A stretch of 64,000 bases of DNA from Sphingobacterium sp. UGAL515B_05 (GCF_033097525.1 NZ_CP109907.1:2976001-3040000), one strand, 5' to 3'. Counted from the stretch's first letter, positions 1 to 9,962 are shown. The notes: generated by a model from the sequence alone, not told the origin. Numbers and translations: made by a program.

Positions 1-37
1 TTTTTTTGCCAAATATATTACGGACGGTTTCGCTTGC

Positions 38-499
38 TTAAGGCTTACTTTCGCAATCTTCTTCTTTATTTCCGCCAAAATAAACCATCCAGCAAATGCC
101 AAATTGATCTTGAAAAGCGCTGTATAGTTCGGCAAAGAACGTTTCGCCGAGCGGCATTTCAACCACCTTTGCATTGGTACTCAGTGCATCATATAATGTT
201 TTTGCCTCTGTGCTGCTTTCACACATCAGCATGACATAGCTGTTGTTTCCTTGAATGTATTGTTGTCCAAAGGCAGGAATGACATCAGCACCCATCAGCA
301 TGCTGTCTCCATTGATCGAAATTGCGGTATGACAGATTTTGTTTTTGGCTTCATCTGGAACAGGTGGCATTTGTGGGTCAGCAGGGATATCGCCATAACG
401 CATGTAGCCAGGATTTTTTGTGTTGAAGACTTTTTCATAAAAATTGAATGCTTCTTCACAGTTTCCGTTGAAATTTAGGTAAGCGTGTAATTTTGCCAT
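38..499 (-). CDS. VOC family (PhnB-like) protein
   Basis: A 153-residue protein of the vicinal oxygen chelate (glyoxalase/PhnB-like) fold. The N-terminus AKLHAYLNFNGNCEEAFNFY is the usual first strand-helix of PhnB-like proteins, and the GDIPADPQMPP and ISINGDSMLMGAD segments follow in family order. Such proteins are small soluble metal-binding enzymes or resistance proteins; the substrate cannot be told here. The reading frame stays open upstream to 550, but that adds a 17-residue basic tail not seen in the family, so I chose the ATG at 499. A hairpin at 622-645 separates it from the Crp/Fnr gene upstream on the same strand, so it probably has its own promoter. Family sure, function open. 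Confidence 0.85.
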   Translation of the reverse strand: MAKLHAYLNFNGNCEEAFNFYEKVFNTKNPGYMRYGDIPADPQMPPVPDEAKNKICHTAISINGDSMLMGADVIPAFGQQYIQGNNSYVMLMCESSTEAKTLYDALSTNAKVVEMPLGETFFAELYSAFQDQFGICWMVYFGGNKEEDCESKP

Positions 500-621
500 G
501 ATTTCTAATTTTTGAATATAATGATTACTTCTTTTCGTTCTTTTTCTCAATTATTCTTCCCAGGGGACTATAATAAATAGCGTGGGAGTACATTCGTAAA
601 ATTAAACTGAAGTTTTCTTAA

Positions 622-645
622 AAATCTTGCCTTAAGGCAAGATTT
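622..645 (-). terminator. Terminator of the Crp/Fnr gene
   Basis: A perfect 24-base palindrome (10-bp arms around TTAA) lies 31 bases beyond the stop of the Crp/Fnr gene and is followed on the minus strand by a T run. This fits an intrinsic terminator. Confidence 0.7.
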
Positions 646-676
646 AAAAAAGTAGTCCTTAATTCAATAAAAAGGA

Positions 677-1252
677 TTAATTTCCGTGAACAATTTCCTT
701 TCGAATACGGCTTAGGGAAGTGTCAGTGATACCCAAGTAAGATGCGATATGTTTTAAGGGGGCTTGCTGTATCAATATTGGTTTTTCCTTAATCAGGCGT
801 AGATAGCGGGCAGTAGCAGGTTCTGTAATCATGGCAATAGCTCTATTTTTACTGTGAACAAGTTCTTTAGCCATCCAGGAACGGCCCCATTCCCTAAATT
901 CAGGAATCTGATGAAAGAGTTCCTGAAAATCTTCAAATTTTATTTTCCAGAGACGGGTTTCCATGAGCGCCTGTATATTTTCCACCGTTGGATTGCGTTG
1001 AAAAAAAGAAGCCACTTCAATGACAACGTCATTGTCACTACAGAAGCCGATGGTAACTTCATTACCTTCGTAATCATGTAAAAAGGAGCGTGTAAGTCCG
1101 TATTCGATTAAGTAATAAGCATTTGAAACCTGTCCTTTGGTCAATATAAAATCGCCTTTTTTTACGGTTAGGGCTTCGTGTTTCTCCGTGATGGCCGTTA
1201 ATTCCTGTGGTGTGAGCGCAAGCTCACTATAGAAGGTTCTAATTAGATCCAT
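677..1252 (-). CDS. Crp/Fnr family transcriptional regulator
   Basis: A 191-residue regulator with an N-terminal cyclic-nucleotide-binding-like beta roll (about residues 25-120, with GDFILTKGQVSNAYYLIEYG typical of the family) and a C-terminal winged helix (about 150-188; the segment PLKHIASYLGITDTSLSRIR is the helix-turn-helix). There is no N-terminal cysteine cluster, so it is not an oxygen-sensing Fnr, and the canonical cAMP-binding RxS is not evident. It resembles the many Bacteroidota Crp-like regulators whose ligand is unknown. It is monocistronic, with a terminator behind it, and is divergent from asnB with about 235 bases between; nothing else indicates the target. Confidence 0.9.
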   Translation of the reverse strand: MDLIRTFYSELALTPQELTAITEKHEALTVKKGDFILTKGQVSNAYYLIEYGLTRSFLHDYEGNEVTIGFCSDNDVVIEVASFFQRNPTVENIQALMETRLWKIKFEDFQELFHQIPEFREWGRSWMAKELVHSKNRAIAMITEPATARYLRLIKEKPILIQQAPLKHIASYLGITDTSLSRIRKEIVHGN

Positions 1253-1487
1253 GTCCTGGTTATTTGATTATGACGTCAATTTAACGATAAATCCGCAGAT
1301 CAACTGTTAATCTATTGTGTGATTATTGTAAACAAATAAGTGTTTCGTTGATAATTTTGTTTGTTTATGAGTGTATTTTTAATAAAAACACAATAAAAAT
1401 TAAAAAACATTATGAATTTAGTTTTTAATTGTTTTACTTTGTGTCAATAACATAATGTAAAAACGAAATATTTAAAATTTTCATAAT

Positions 1488-3176
1488 ATGTGTGGAATTA
1501 TTGGCGCTTTTGAATTAAAGCAACCTGCAAGCTCATTGAGATCTCAAGTATTAGAAATGTCAAAACGTATTCGTCACCGTGGTCCTGATTGGTCGGGCAT
1601 CTTTACTGGTGAGAAAGCATTGTTGGCACACGAGAGATTAGCTATCGTTGATCCCAAATCTGGAAGTCAACCTTTGTACAGTCCGGATGGTAAAGTTGTA
1701 CTAGCAGTTAATGGCGAGATCTATAACCACCATGAATTAAGAAATAGTCTTCCCGACTATGATTTTTCGACTCAAAGTGACTCTGAAGTTGTTTTGGCTT
1801 TATATTTAGCAAAAGGCCCCTCTTTTGTAGATGAATTAAATGGCATTTTTGGATTTGCACTCTATGATTCGCGTGATGATTCCTTTTTTGTTGCACGTGA
1901 CCATATGGGTATTATCCCTTTATATTACGGTGAAGATGAACAGGGACAGTTGTTTGTTGCATCTGAATTAAAATCACTGGAAGGTTTCTGTACGACGATT
2001 GAACAATTTCCTCCGGGACATTACTTGTATAGCAAAACTGGGAAAACTCCGCAGCGTTGGTACCAACGTGATTGGGAAACTTACGACGTCGTAAAAGACA
2101 ACGAGACCGATATCGCCGTTTTGCGCAAAGCTTTGGAAGATGCGGTACATCGTCAATTGATGTCAGATGTACCTTACGGTGTACTACTGTCTGGTGGATT
2201 GGATTCATCCGTTATTGCGGCGGTAACGAAGAAGTTTGCCTCCAAACGTATTGAAAGTGACGATAAAGAAGATGCTTGGTATCCTCAATTACATTCATTT
2301 GCGGTGGGACTGAAGGGGGCACCGGATCTCATTGCAGCACAAAAGGCTGCAGATCATATCGGAACGATACACCACGAGATCAACTTTACAATCCAAGAAG
2401 GATTGGATGCTATTCGCGATGTGATCTATCACCTGGAAACTTATGACGTCACAACGGTACGTGCTTCTACACCAATGTACTTATTAGCTCGTGTAATCAA
2501 ATCCATGGGCATCAAAATGGTGTTGTCGGGCGAAGGATCAGACGAGCTTTTCGGCGGATATCTTTATTTTCATAAAGCACCTAATGCGCAGGAATTTCAT
2601 GAGGAAACAGTACGTAAGCTGAAAAAGCTTTATCTGTACGACTGTCTGCGGGCAAATAAATCACTTGCAGCTTGGGGAGTAGAAGGACGTGTGCCTTTCT
2701 TGGATAAAGAATTTATGGATATTGCCATGCGCATCAATCCTGCCGATAAAATGATTCGCGAAGGAAGAATGGAGAAATGGGTTGTACGGAAGGCATTTGA
2801 AGACTACTTGCCGGAGAGCATCGCATGGCGCCAAAAAGAGCAATTTTCTGATGGTGTAGGCTATAGCTGGATTGATACCCTGAAAGAGCAGGCTGAAAAT
2901 AAAGTTTCTGATCAGGAATTTGCCGAGGCCTCATCGCGCTTTCCGATAAACACACCGAAAAATAAAGAGGAATTTTTATATCGGACAATTTTCGAGTCTC
3001 ATTTTCCTTCAACAGCGGCAGCACAAACTGTTCCTTCGGTAAAATCTGTCGCATGCAGTACGCCAGAAGCCTTAGCTTGGGATGCTTCTTTCCAGAATCT
3101 GAATGACCCATCTGGAAGAGCTGTAGCCTCGGTTCACCAAGAGAGCTACGAAAAATCCAAAGTAGAAGCAGTGTAA
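1488..3176 (+). CDS. asnB: Asparagine synthetase B (glutamine-hydrolysing)
   Basis: A 562-residue cytosolic enzyme that makes asparagine from aspartate, ATP and glutamine. The N-terminal class II glutaminase domain begins MCGIIGAFE, so Cys2 is the nucleophile after Met removal, and it contains the RHRGPDWSG and NGEIYNH motifs (to about residue 190). The synthetase domain has the ATP pyrophosphatase P-loop LLSGGLDSS (about 233-241) and SGEGSDELFGGY. Length and domain order match AsnB of enterobacteria closely. The A+T-rich 235-base upstream region should hold the promoter, and a strong terminator follows at 3205. It stands alone. Confidence 0.97.
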   Translation: MCGIIGAFELKQPASSLRSQVLEMSKRIRHRGPDWSGIFTGEKALLAHERLAIVDPKSGSQPLYSPDGKVVLAVNGEIYNHHELRNSLPDYDFSTQSDSEVVLALYLAKGPSFVDELNGIFGFALYDSRDDSFFVARDHMGIIPLYYGEDEQGQLFVASELKSLEGFCTTIEQFPPGHYLYSKTGKTPQRWYQRDWETYDVVKDNETDIAVLRKALEDAVHRQLMSDVPYGVLLSGGLDSSVIAAVTKKFASKRIESDDKEDAWYPQLHSFAVGLKGAPDLIAAQKAADHIGTIHHEINFTIQEGLDAIRDVIYHLETYDVTTVRASTPMYLLARVIKSMGIKMVLSGEGSDELFGGYLYFHKAPNAQEFHEETVRKLKKLYLYDCLRANKSLAAWGVEGRVPFLDKEFMDIAMRINPADKMIREGRMEKWVVRKAFEDYLPESIAWRQKEQFSDGVGYSWIDTLKEQAENKVSDQEFAEASSRFPINTPKNKEEFLYRTIFESHFPSTAAAQTVPSVKSVACSTPEALAWDASFQNLNDPSGRAVASVHQESYEKSKVEAV

Positions 3177-3204
3177 CTAATCAACCCTCATATCTATATT
3201 TAGT

Positions 3205-3236
3205 AAAGCCTGGAAAGATTCTTTTCAGGCTTTTTT
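3205..3236 (+). terminator. Terminator of asnB
   Basis: Stem AAAGCCTG/CAGGCTTT with an inner AAAG/CTTT pairing, followed by a T run, 28 bases after the asnB stop. The remaining 270 bases up to the next gene hold no further signal that I can support. Confidence 0.85.
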
Positions 3237-3502
3237 ATGCACTGGTTTTAAGTTTTTTAGTGAAATAAAACTTTATAATTTGACTGGATTAAAAATGAGT
3301 GTGCTTTTTTAAGAATTCTTTAGTAATTTTCGGGAAAACCAATCACAGGAAACTTTGGGTTTCTGATTAACTATAGTTGCCAAAAATGCTGTCTTTTTCA
3401 GAGGCTTCTTATTTGGGGGCAAACAGAATGTACGGAAAAGTAGTTTACGCTTGTGGAATCTGCTTATTAACGGATAACTATAAAATATATACTGATATAC
3501 AC

Positions 3503-5071
3503 ATGAAGATAGATGCAATGAAACATCGTGGAATGAAATCTTTGGGACTAGCTCTTTTATTGTTGAGCACTTCAAGTATTTTTGCGCAGCATAAGGAAGC
3601 GATGGTCTCGTCAATTGTCCAGGAGGCAAATGCAAATTCACAATTGGAGAAGTATGCGTTTGAGCTTGTCGATATGATTGGCCCCCGTCTTGTCGGGAGT
3701 CCACAAATGCAGCAGGCGCACGATTGGGTCGTCAAAAATTACAATGCCCTTGGCGCACAGGCGCGTAATGAGCCCTATGGTGAATGGCGTTCCTGGGAAC
3801 GGGGAACTTCTCAAGTGACGATGACCTATCCGAGAATAAAGTCGTTAGAAGGTACGCAGTTGGCTTTTAGCCCTATGACAAAGGAGAAAGGGGTCGAAGC
3901 CGAAGTGGTCGCTATGCCGTTATTTAGCTCCCAATCCGATTTTCAGTCCTGGCTTAAAACAATTAAAGGCAAGATTGTATTGATTGGGATGAATCCACTG
4001 TCTGGAAGATCTGATGCCAACTGGAAGGAGTCTGCTTCCCCGAAAGGTTATGAAAAATATCAAACCTTAAAAAATAATCAGTTGAAAAAATGGGAGGCGA
4101 GTATGTCCTACACAGGAAGCACCCGTCGGACATTGCCATTGGCCCTGGAGAATGCCGGGGCAGTTGGTGTTATTGATTCCTACTGGACGGAGTTGCCAGG
4201 TATCACGCGGATTTTTGATGCAAAGTCCAAACAAATTCCTGTATTTAATGTCGGCTTGGAAGATTATGGCCTGTTATACCGCATGGCAGAGCATGGAGTC
4301 AAACCTCGGGTATCGCTACAGGGAAATTCAAAAGAGCTTGGGACATCAAAAACCTATAATAGTATTGCGGAGATCAAAGGAAAAGAAAAACCGAACGAAT
4401 ATGTTGTGCTTTCGGCACATCTAGATTCTTGGGACGGCGCTTCGGGTGCTACAGACAATGCTACCGGGGTGATTACAATGATGGAGGCAGTCCGTATTTT
4501 AAGAAAGGTTTATCCGGAAAATAAAAGAACGATTTTGGTCGGTAACTGGGGTAGTGAGGAACAGGGGCTGAACGGTTCTTCTGCATTTGTCGAAGACCAT
4601 CCCGAGATCGCTAAAAATATACAGGTCGTATGGAATCAGGATAACGGGACGGGGCGAATTGTTCGTATCGGGGGGAGTGGTTTTGAAAAGTCCTACGAAT
4701 ACATTAGCCGCTGGCTGCAATATTTGCCTGAAGAGTTCCGTAATGAAATCCAAACCAGTTTTCCGGGCATGCCGGGGACGGGAGGGAGCGATCATTCTTC
4801 TTTCGTTCAAAAAGGAATTCCAGCCTTTGGGCTCTCTTCCACTTCCTGGGATTATGGTAAAGTGACCTGGCATACCAATCGCGATACCTACGATAAGATT
4901 GTTTTTGATGAGGTGAAACAAAACGCCATTATCGTTGCGATTTTAACTTACCTAGCCTGTGAAGAACCAACTTTGGTCTCCCGGGAAAAGATCATATTGC
5001 CAATCGATAAGGATGGCAAGCAGACGGTATGGCCAACAAATCTACAATCAAAAAGAACAAGTGGTAACTGA
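3503..5071 (+). CDS. Secreted M28 family zinc peptidase
   Basis: A 522-residue exported metallopeptidase (aminopeptidase/carboxypeptidase Q-like). After an N-terminal signal peptide (ending near SSIFAQ) comes a PA-like insert, then the M28 catalytic domain. The zinc motifs are in order: SAHLDSWDGASGATDNATG gives the His-x-Asp and second Asp, NWGSEEQGLNGS gives the Glu-Glu pair, and GGSDHSSF gives a later ligand region. The frame is open to 3377, but the ATG at 3503 gives a proper basic n-region and hydrophobic core; ATGs at 3518 and 3533 are also possible. The stop overlaps the start of the next gene by one base, which suggests coupled translation. Confidence 0.92.
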   Translation: MKIDAMKHRGMKSLGLALLLLSTSSIFAQHKEAMVSSIVQEANANSQLEKYAFELVDMIGPRLVGSPQMQQAHDWVVKNYNALGAQARNEPYGEWRSWERGTSQVTMTYPRIKSLEGTQLAFSPMTKEKGVEAEVVAMPLFSSQSDFQSWLKTIKGKIVLIGMNPLSGRSDANWKESASPKGYEKYQTLKNNQLKKWEASMSYTGSTRRTLPLALENAGAVGVIDSYWTELPGITRIFDAKSKQIPVFNVGLEDYGLLYRMAEHGVKPRVSLQGNSKELGTSKTYNSIAEIKGKEKPNEYVVLSAHLDSWDGASGATDNATGVITMMEAVRILRKVYPENKRTILVGNWGSEEQGLNGSSAFVEDHPEIAKNIQVVWNQDNGTGRIVRIGGSGFEKSYEYISRWLQYLPEEFRNEIQTSFPGMPGTGGSDHSSFVQKGIPAFGLSSTSWDYGKVTWHTNRDTYDKIVFDEVKQNAIIVAILTYLACEEPTLVSREKIILPIDKDGKQTVWPTNLQSKRTSGN

Positions 5072-6042
5072 TGATGAAACAGCTCATTTTTGTTTGTCTA
5101 TTTTTGATATGTGCCCTATTCTCTTATGGACAGGTTTCATTTACTAATTTGGAAAACTACAGAACCGAGTGGTTAATCCTTCGTGAAAACAATAAATCAC
5201 TGGTGGGGATCCGTAGTTTCAGGACAAATGCTGTAAAATATTATTTAGCGGTAGATCCTGCTACATTGCAAACGCGTGTAGTAGGAGATCGTTCAGTCAG
5301 CGTTCTGTATAAAGATGCGGCTCAGGTTACGAAAAGTCTAAGTGGTTCGGTATATGAAAGTTGTTTTTCCTTGGTTAGAAAAACTGAAAATAACTTACAG
5401 GATGCGGGACTGAATTTTAGTCTTCCCAAAGAGGCTGGTATTAATTTGACTATTGATCTATGCCCTTCACATAAACCTTTGGACAAAGCTATTTTTGAGG
5501 ATCTTCTCCTTGCGTTTAAGGGAATTGATAGCACCCTGCCACTGGCCGTTTCTGTTTCGGGTAAATGGATGCTAAATCATGCTGCAGATCTGGAATGGCT
5601 AAAGTCATTGGATACGAAGGGTATAAAGATTACCTGGATCAATCACACGTACGACCACGTTTTTAATAGTAAGCCTTTGACGTCCAATTTTCTACTTTCT
5701 AAAAATACGAATCTAAATTATGAGGTATTGGAAAATGAAAAATTAATGCTAAAAAATGGGCTTATGCCTTCCGTTTTTTTTCGTTGTCCGGGCTTAGTTT
5801 CAGATCGGAATATTATTGAACGGCTGTTGTCTTATGGTCTTATTGCGGTTGGTTCAGATGCATGGTTGGCTAAAGGGCAGCAAGCCAAGAACGGAAGTAT
5901 TGTTCTGATTCATGGTAATGGGAATGAAGAACTCGGTGTGCGGGATTTCATCCAATTGCTTCGAAGAGAATCTCAGTCAATAAAAACAAAACATTGGACA
6001 TTGTATAGCTTATCTGAAGGCTTGGATGAGGAGCTGCATTGA
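5071..6042 (+). CDS. Secreted polysaccharide-deacetylase-like (NodB fold) protein
   Basis: A 323-residue protein with a signal peptide (cut near ALFSYGQ) and a NodB-homology fold. Motifs can be matched to carbohydrate esterase family 4: LTIDLCPS stands where TFDDGP is normal, HTYDH matches the metal-binding HxxxH, FFRCPG matches RxPxG, and VLIHGNG is the LxH motif 5. The first motif is degenerate (Asp-Leu-Cys instead of Asp-Asp-Gly), though one Asp and both His remain, so activity is plausible but not assured. Translation is coupled to the M28 peptidase upstream, so the pair may act together in the periplasm. A strong bidirectional terminator follows. Confidence 0.7.
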   Translation: MMKQLIFVCLFLICALFSYGQVSFTNLENYRTEWLILRENNKSLVGIRSFRTNAVKYYLAVDPATLQTRVVGDRSVSVLYKDAAQVTKSLSGSVYESCFSLVRKTENNLQDAGLNFSLPKEAGINLTIDLCPSHKPLDKAIFEDLLLAFKGIDSTLPLAVSVSGKWMLNHAADLEWLKSLDTKGIKITWINHTYDHVFNSKPLTSNFLLSKNTNLNYEVLENEKLMLKNGLMPSVFFRCPGLVSDRNIIERLLSYGLIAVGSDAWLAKGQQAKNGSIVLIHGNGNEELGVRDFIQLLRRESQSIKTKHWTLYSLSEGLDEELH

Positions 6043-6207
6043 CTATTGAATAACTTGTTTTTAAGGATCGCCTTTCCTTTGCGTAGCTGGATAGCGTGAT
6101 CAGCACTTGGGCTGTCGTTAGACCAGTTTTTGAGCGGGAGGATAATAGCGATAATTTCCAGACGTGTAAGAAGGCCTAGTCAGATTGTTAACTGTATTAA
6201 ATTGCAT

Positions 6208-6246
6208 AAAAAAGGGTTATCCAAAAAGCTTGGATAACCCTTTTTT
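6208..6246. terminator. Bidirectional terminator
   Basis: A 17-bp perfect stem (AAAAAAGGGTTATCCAA and its complement) around a 5-base loop, sitting between two convergent genes with A and T runs on either side. It can stop transcription in both directions. Confidence 0.9.
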
Positions 6247-6269
6247 GGTTTTTCTTACTTTCCTGAGTT

Positions 6270-8453
6270 TTAGGATGGGTTTTTGAGGTGTTGATTGAAG
6301 TAGTCTGCAATTTTTTCGTACATATGAATACGGTCTTTCCCCATCACATTGTGTTCATGAGTCGGGTATAGAAAATAATCTACCTGCTTTCCGGCTTTAA
6401 TACACGCTTCTAAAAACTCCATGCTGTTTTGTTGTACAACGACAGGGTCTTGTGCACCATGAATAATCAATAGTCTCCCTTTCAGTTGATCGGCCTTGTT
6501 GAGCAGAGAAGTCAATTTATATCCTTCGGGATTTTCTTGTGGAGTGTCCATGTAACGTTCGCCGTACATAACCTCATAAAATTTCCAGTCGATTACTGGG
6601 CCTCCTGCTACAGCAGCCTTAAAAATATCGTTATGATGTAACATGAAGGAAGTTGTCATAAAACCACCGAAGCTCCATCCGAAAATACCCATGCGTTGTT
6701 GGTCAACAAAAGATTTTGATTTTAGGAACTCAATTCCTTTCATCTGGTCGGCCATTTCATTTTGACCGAGGTTGCGATGCGTAGCAGTATAGAAATCACG
6801 GCCTCTGTAATTTGTGCCACGATTGTCCATGGTAAACACAATATATCCTTGTTGGGCCATATACATATCAAAATAACCAGCGCCTCCTAGCCATTTGTTG
6901 GAAACCAGCTGCGAATGTGATCCGCCGTACAAATAGTACATGACGGGGTATTTTTTCGCAGGATCAAAATCGTTGGGATAAATGATGCGTCCTGTCAATG
7001 GGTATTTTCCATCTGCAGATGTCAACTGTACAAATTCTATTTTAGGATTATTTATTTTTCCGGCAAAAGGATTTTCTGCATTGACTAAGGTTGTTTCTTT
7101 AGCAGATTTTACTTCTTTGATCTGAACTTTATTTGGTGTTTTTAAATTGCTATATTGATCATAGATGTACTTGCCATCGCCACTTAGCGCAGCATGGTGT
7201 ATGCCGGATTCATTCGTTAATTGAACCGTTTTCCCTGATTTTAGATCGACTTCAAATAATTGGCGATCTAAACCGTTGTTGGTGACTCCCGTGTAACTTA
7301 CTTTGTTGCCATCAGCCGAAAAGTCAAGCAATGACTCCATAACAATGTCTTTATAGCCTAATTTTTTGATCAAATTACCTTCCGTGTTATAGAGGTAAAG
7401 TTGATTATAGCCCTCTTTATCGGATTGATAAAGGAATTGATCCGGTTTGTTTGGTAAAAATGTCAATGGGTTTTCTGGCTCAACCCAAGTTGTCGCAGTT
7501 TCTTCGAACAGGGTTTTGACGAAGGAACCGTTTTCTGCATTGTATTTGTTGACTTTAAGATCATTTTGCCCACGGTTAAGTACTCCGACGTAGATGTATT
7601 TACCAGAAGGATCCCAAGTAACCATGGTTAAATATTGCTCTGAATGCTCGCCGGTTTGAAGGGTTACCTTTTGACCAGTGGTGGTATTGTAAACGATCAA
7701 AGAAACTTCTTCTGATTTTTGGCCTGTCATGGGGTATTTGATCCATTTGATATCCGCAATTTTCGGACTCCATTGCGGTAACGGATAATTGGCAACCATC
7801 GTCTCGTCTTTGTGGTAGTACAGCAGTTTGTCATTTTGATTGTTCCACCACATTCCTTTCTTGATGCCAAATTCTTGACGGTGTGTATAATCGCTTCCAT
7901 TGACAATCCCTTTGTCTGTATCGTTGGTTACAGCGGTAATTTTGCCGTTTTTGTCAACAATTGCGATGTTGTTGTCTACTAAATAGGCGATTTTTGAAAA
8001 ATCCGAACTGATCTCACGATTCGCTCCCTTGTTGTCATTACCGATAAAACTTTCAATATTTTTTGATTTAATGTTGTAAGCTACCGTATAGGTTTTATCT
8101 TTTCCTTCAACTTGCAGTAATAGTGCATTTCCGTCGCGCCATTTGTAGTCGTAAGGAAATACGCGCAAATTAAATGTTTCGTTGGGGATAGCCGTTTTTA
8201 GTGCTTTTTCGAGATCTGTTTTAGAAGCGAGATTTGTTTCGCTCCAGTTGCTGGAAGCGCTTTTGGATAATAGGTTCTGGTACGATTTATCGAGATAAGA
8301 CAGGTTGTTTGATTTTGGGACCCAGGATGCTCCGGCAATCGATGTTGGAGCATAGGTTCGAGGTCCAAATACTGTTTCTTCTAAATTGAGGTTACGTTGT
8401 GCATAGCTGCTGATGGAGCTTGCCAACAAGAAGAATAGCGCAATTCTTTTCAT
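6270..8453 (-). CDS. S9 family dipeptidyl peptidase IV-like enzyme
   Basis: A 727-residue exported serine peptidase that releases N-terminal dipeptides. A signal peptide (MKRIALFFLLASSISSYAQ) leads into a long beta-propeller domain (about 60-500, DPPIV_N) and a C-terminal alpha/beta hydrolase. The nucleophile elbow is GWSFGG with Ser at about residue 594, followed by the acid in GAQDPVV and the His in PTHEHN, the standard S9B order. The open frame runs to 8504, but the ATG at 8453 gives the signal peptide directly. Length fits the family (about 720-740). It is transcribed alone; the hairpin at 8610 separates it from the DUF1080 gene. Confidence 0.94.
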   Translation of the reverse strand: MKRIALFFLLASSISSYAQRNLNLEETVFGPRTYAPTSIAGASWVPKSNNLSYLDKSYQNLLSKSASSNWSETNLASKTDLEKALKTAIPNETFNLRVFPYDYKWRDGNALLLQVEGKDKTYTVAYNIKSKNIESFIGNDNKGANREISSDFSKIAYLVDNNIAIVDKNGKITAVTNDTDKGIVNGSDYTHRQEFGIKKGMWWNNQNDKLLYYHKDETMVANYPLPQWSPKIADIKWIKYPMTGQKSEEVSLIVYNTTTGQKVTLQTGEHSEQYLTMVTWDPSGKYIYVGVLNRGQNDLKVNKYNAENGSFVKTLFEETATTWVEPENPLTFLPNKPDQFLYQSDKEGYNQLYLYNTEGNLIKKLGYKDIVMESLLDFSADGNKVSYTGVTNNGLDRQLFEVDLKSGKTVQLTNESGIHHAALSGDGKYIYDQYSNLKTPNKVQIKEVKSAKETTLVNAENPFAGKINNPKIEFVQLTSADGKYPLTGRIIYPNDFDPAKKYPVMYYLYGGSHSQLVSNKWLGGAGYFDMYMAQQGYIVFTMDNRGTNYRGRDFYTATHRNLGQNEMADQMKGIEFLKSKSFVDQQRMGIFGWSFGGFMTTSFMLHHNDIFKAAVAGGPVIDWKFYEVMYGERYMDTPQENPEGYKLTSLLNKADQLKGRLLIIHGAQDPVVVQQNSMEFLEACIKAGKQVDYFLYPTHEHNVMGKDRIHMYEKIADYFNQHLKNPS

Positions 8454-8609
8454 TAAACTGTAATATTGTGTGAATATTAAACTCAACGGCATAAGTAAAC
8501 CCATTTCAAGGGATATTTGCGCTTGATTGATCTACTCAGCTAGGCTTTGTAAGCTGCTGCGGTAGGAATTCGTAACACAAAGAACACATTACATTCCGTT
8601 TGTTTTAAA

Positions 8610-8646
8610 TTTTATAGGGCTAAATTAGGGAAATAGCCCTATAAAA
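8610..8646 (-). terminator. Hairpin downstream of the DUF1080 gene
   Basis: Thirteen-base perfect arms (TTTTATAGGGCTA and complement) around an 11-base loop. It lies between two minus-strand genes and most likely ends the DUF1080 transcript, although no long T run follows. Confidence 0.55.
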
Positions 8647-8714
8647 CCTAGTACAGAATTGTTGCTTTTCTAACTTAAATTGTTTGCTGTAGTCTTCTAT
8701 TTCTTGCTGTTCAG

Positions 8715-9443
8715 CTATAGTTTACGTAACCAGATGTTTCTGAACTGGACTAAATCACCATGATCCTGTAGTATAATTGGGCCTGGGCCATGGCTTATCT
8801 GCTTCGGTAGTCCTATATATTCTGTCGTACCGTCGATTTGGGTGTTATTTTGCACAACGACTCCATTATGTAAGACCGTTACTGTCCCTTTAGCGGTCAA
8901 TATTCCATCTTTACTGAATTGAGGAGCCTTATAAATAATATCATATACATGCCATTTGTCTGGTGCAATTACTTGCGCCAATGGCGGCCGTTGTTTATAA
9001 AGACTACCCGCTCCGCCATTGACATAAGTGGGGTTATTATCGTTGTCCAATACCTGGATTTCATAGTACCCCTGTAAGAAAATTCCACTGTTTCCTCTTC
9101 CTTGGCCTTCACCTTTGATCACTTCGGGGCTTTTCCATTCAACATGCAGTTGAAAATCGCTAAAGTGTTCGTTCGTCTCAATCGCTCCAGCTCCAGGTTT
9201 TACTTCAAGGACGTTATTGGCTACAGTCCAATTGGCTTTTCCTTTTTCACTTTTCCACTTGCTAAGATCCTTCCCGTCAAAAAGGACAATTGCGTCGCTT
9301 GGGATACCGTGATCGATCGTTAAGGTGGGGGGGACAGGACTATAATATTCCGTGTCACTGGCTTTCATATTGGTTTGGGCCTGCAGTGCTGTGGCACCAA
9401 ATAAGAGTGTTGTTGCTAATGCTGATGATAAAAATAAGTTCAT
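8715..9443 (-). CDS. Secreted DUF1080 (3-keto-disaccharide hydrolase-like) protein
   Basis: A 242-residue exported protein with a signal peptide ending near ALQAQ and one DUF1080 domain, a concanavalin-like beta sandwich. The family marks are DAIVLFDGKDLSKWKSEKG at the start, WKSPEV in the middle, GNSGIFLQGYYEIQVLD and the closing ILQDHGDLVQFRNIWLRKL. Members of this family bind or cleave sugars, and some act as 3-keto-disaccharide hydrolases; the substrate here is unknown. The start at 9443 is chosen over 9485 because it opens the signal peptide. It is divergent from folB with about 70 bases between the starts. Confidence 0.88.
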   Translation of the reverse strand: MNLFLSSALATTLLFGATALQAQTNMKASDTEYYSPVPPTLTIDHGIPSDAIVLFDGKDLSKWKSEKGKANWTVANNVLEVKPGAGAIETNEHFSDFQLHVEWKSPEVIKGEGQGRGNSGIFLQGYYEIQVLDNDNNPTYVNGGAGSLYKQRPPLAQVIAPDKWHVYDIIYKAPQFSKDGILTAKGTVTVLHNGVVVQNNTQIDGTTEYIGLPKQISHGPGPIILQDHGDLVQFRNIWLRKL

Positions 9444-9515
9444 CTGTTGGGTTTTTGGTATGGTTAAATATACAAATAATCCCATTTGTATGGAACAATT
9501 TCCTTAGGTTTGTAC

Positions 9516-9884
9516 ATGGCAACCATTTTACAAACAGTATCGCTGAAAGAAGCCCGATTCTATGCACCAATAGGTTACTATGAAGAAGAACAGGTGCTTG
9601 GCAATGAGTTTTTTGTTTCTATTGATGTATGTTTTCCCTTTTTGAATACCGAGACAGAGAACTTAAAAAATACGCTCAATTACGAAGAACTCTATCAGAT
9701 TACCGCTAGCGTCATGCAGCCTAAACGGAAATTGTTGGAATCTGCGGCTTCAGAAATACTGGATCAGATTCGGGAAAGAGTATCCCATGCTCTGACGATC
9801 GAGGTTGTGATACGTAAATCTAATCCTCCCTTTGGAGGCGATCTTTCCTGCTCACAAGTTGGCCTCAAATATTTTAAGGATTAA
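9516..9884 (+). CDS. folB: Dihydroneopterin aldolase
   Basis: A 122-residue protein of the FolB/T-fold family, which converts 7,8-dihydroneopterin to 6-hydroxymethyl-dihydropterin in folate synthesis. Typical features are the opening LKEARFYAPIGYYEEEQVLGNEFFVSIDV (written here only as the segment starting at residue 8; the conserved Tyr-Glu-Glu-Glu lies near residue 20), LNYEELYQI in the middle and IRKSNPPFGGD near the end. Length is normal. The ATG at 9516 is preferred to the upstream in-frame ATG at 9486, which falls in the divergent promoter region. A non-operonic folate gene, as is common. Confidence 0.9.
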   Translation: MATILQTVSLKEARFYAPIGYYEEEQVLGNEFFVSIDVCFPFLNTETENLKNTLNYEELYQITASVMQPKRKLLESAASEILDQIRERVSHALTIEVVIRKSNPPFGGDLSCSQVGLKYFKD

Positions 9885-9962
9885 AACGAAACTGGATCAG
9901 CTAAATATCGACTGAAAGATTTAGTTTTGCCAACCGTTATCTGATAGTCTTAAATTAACATT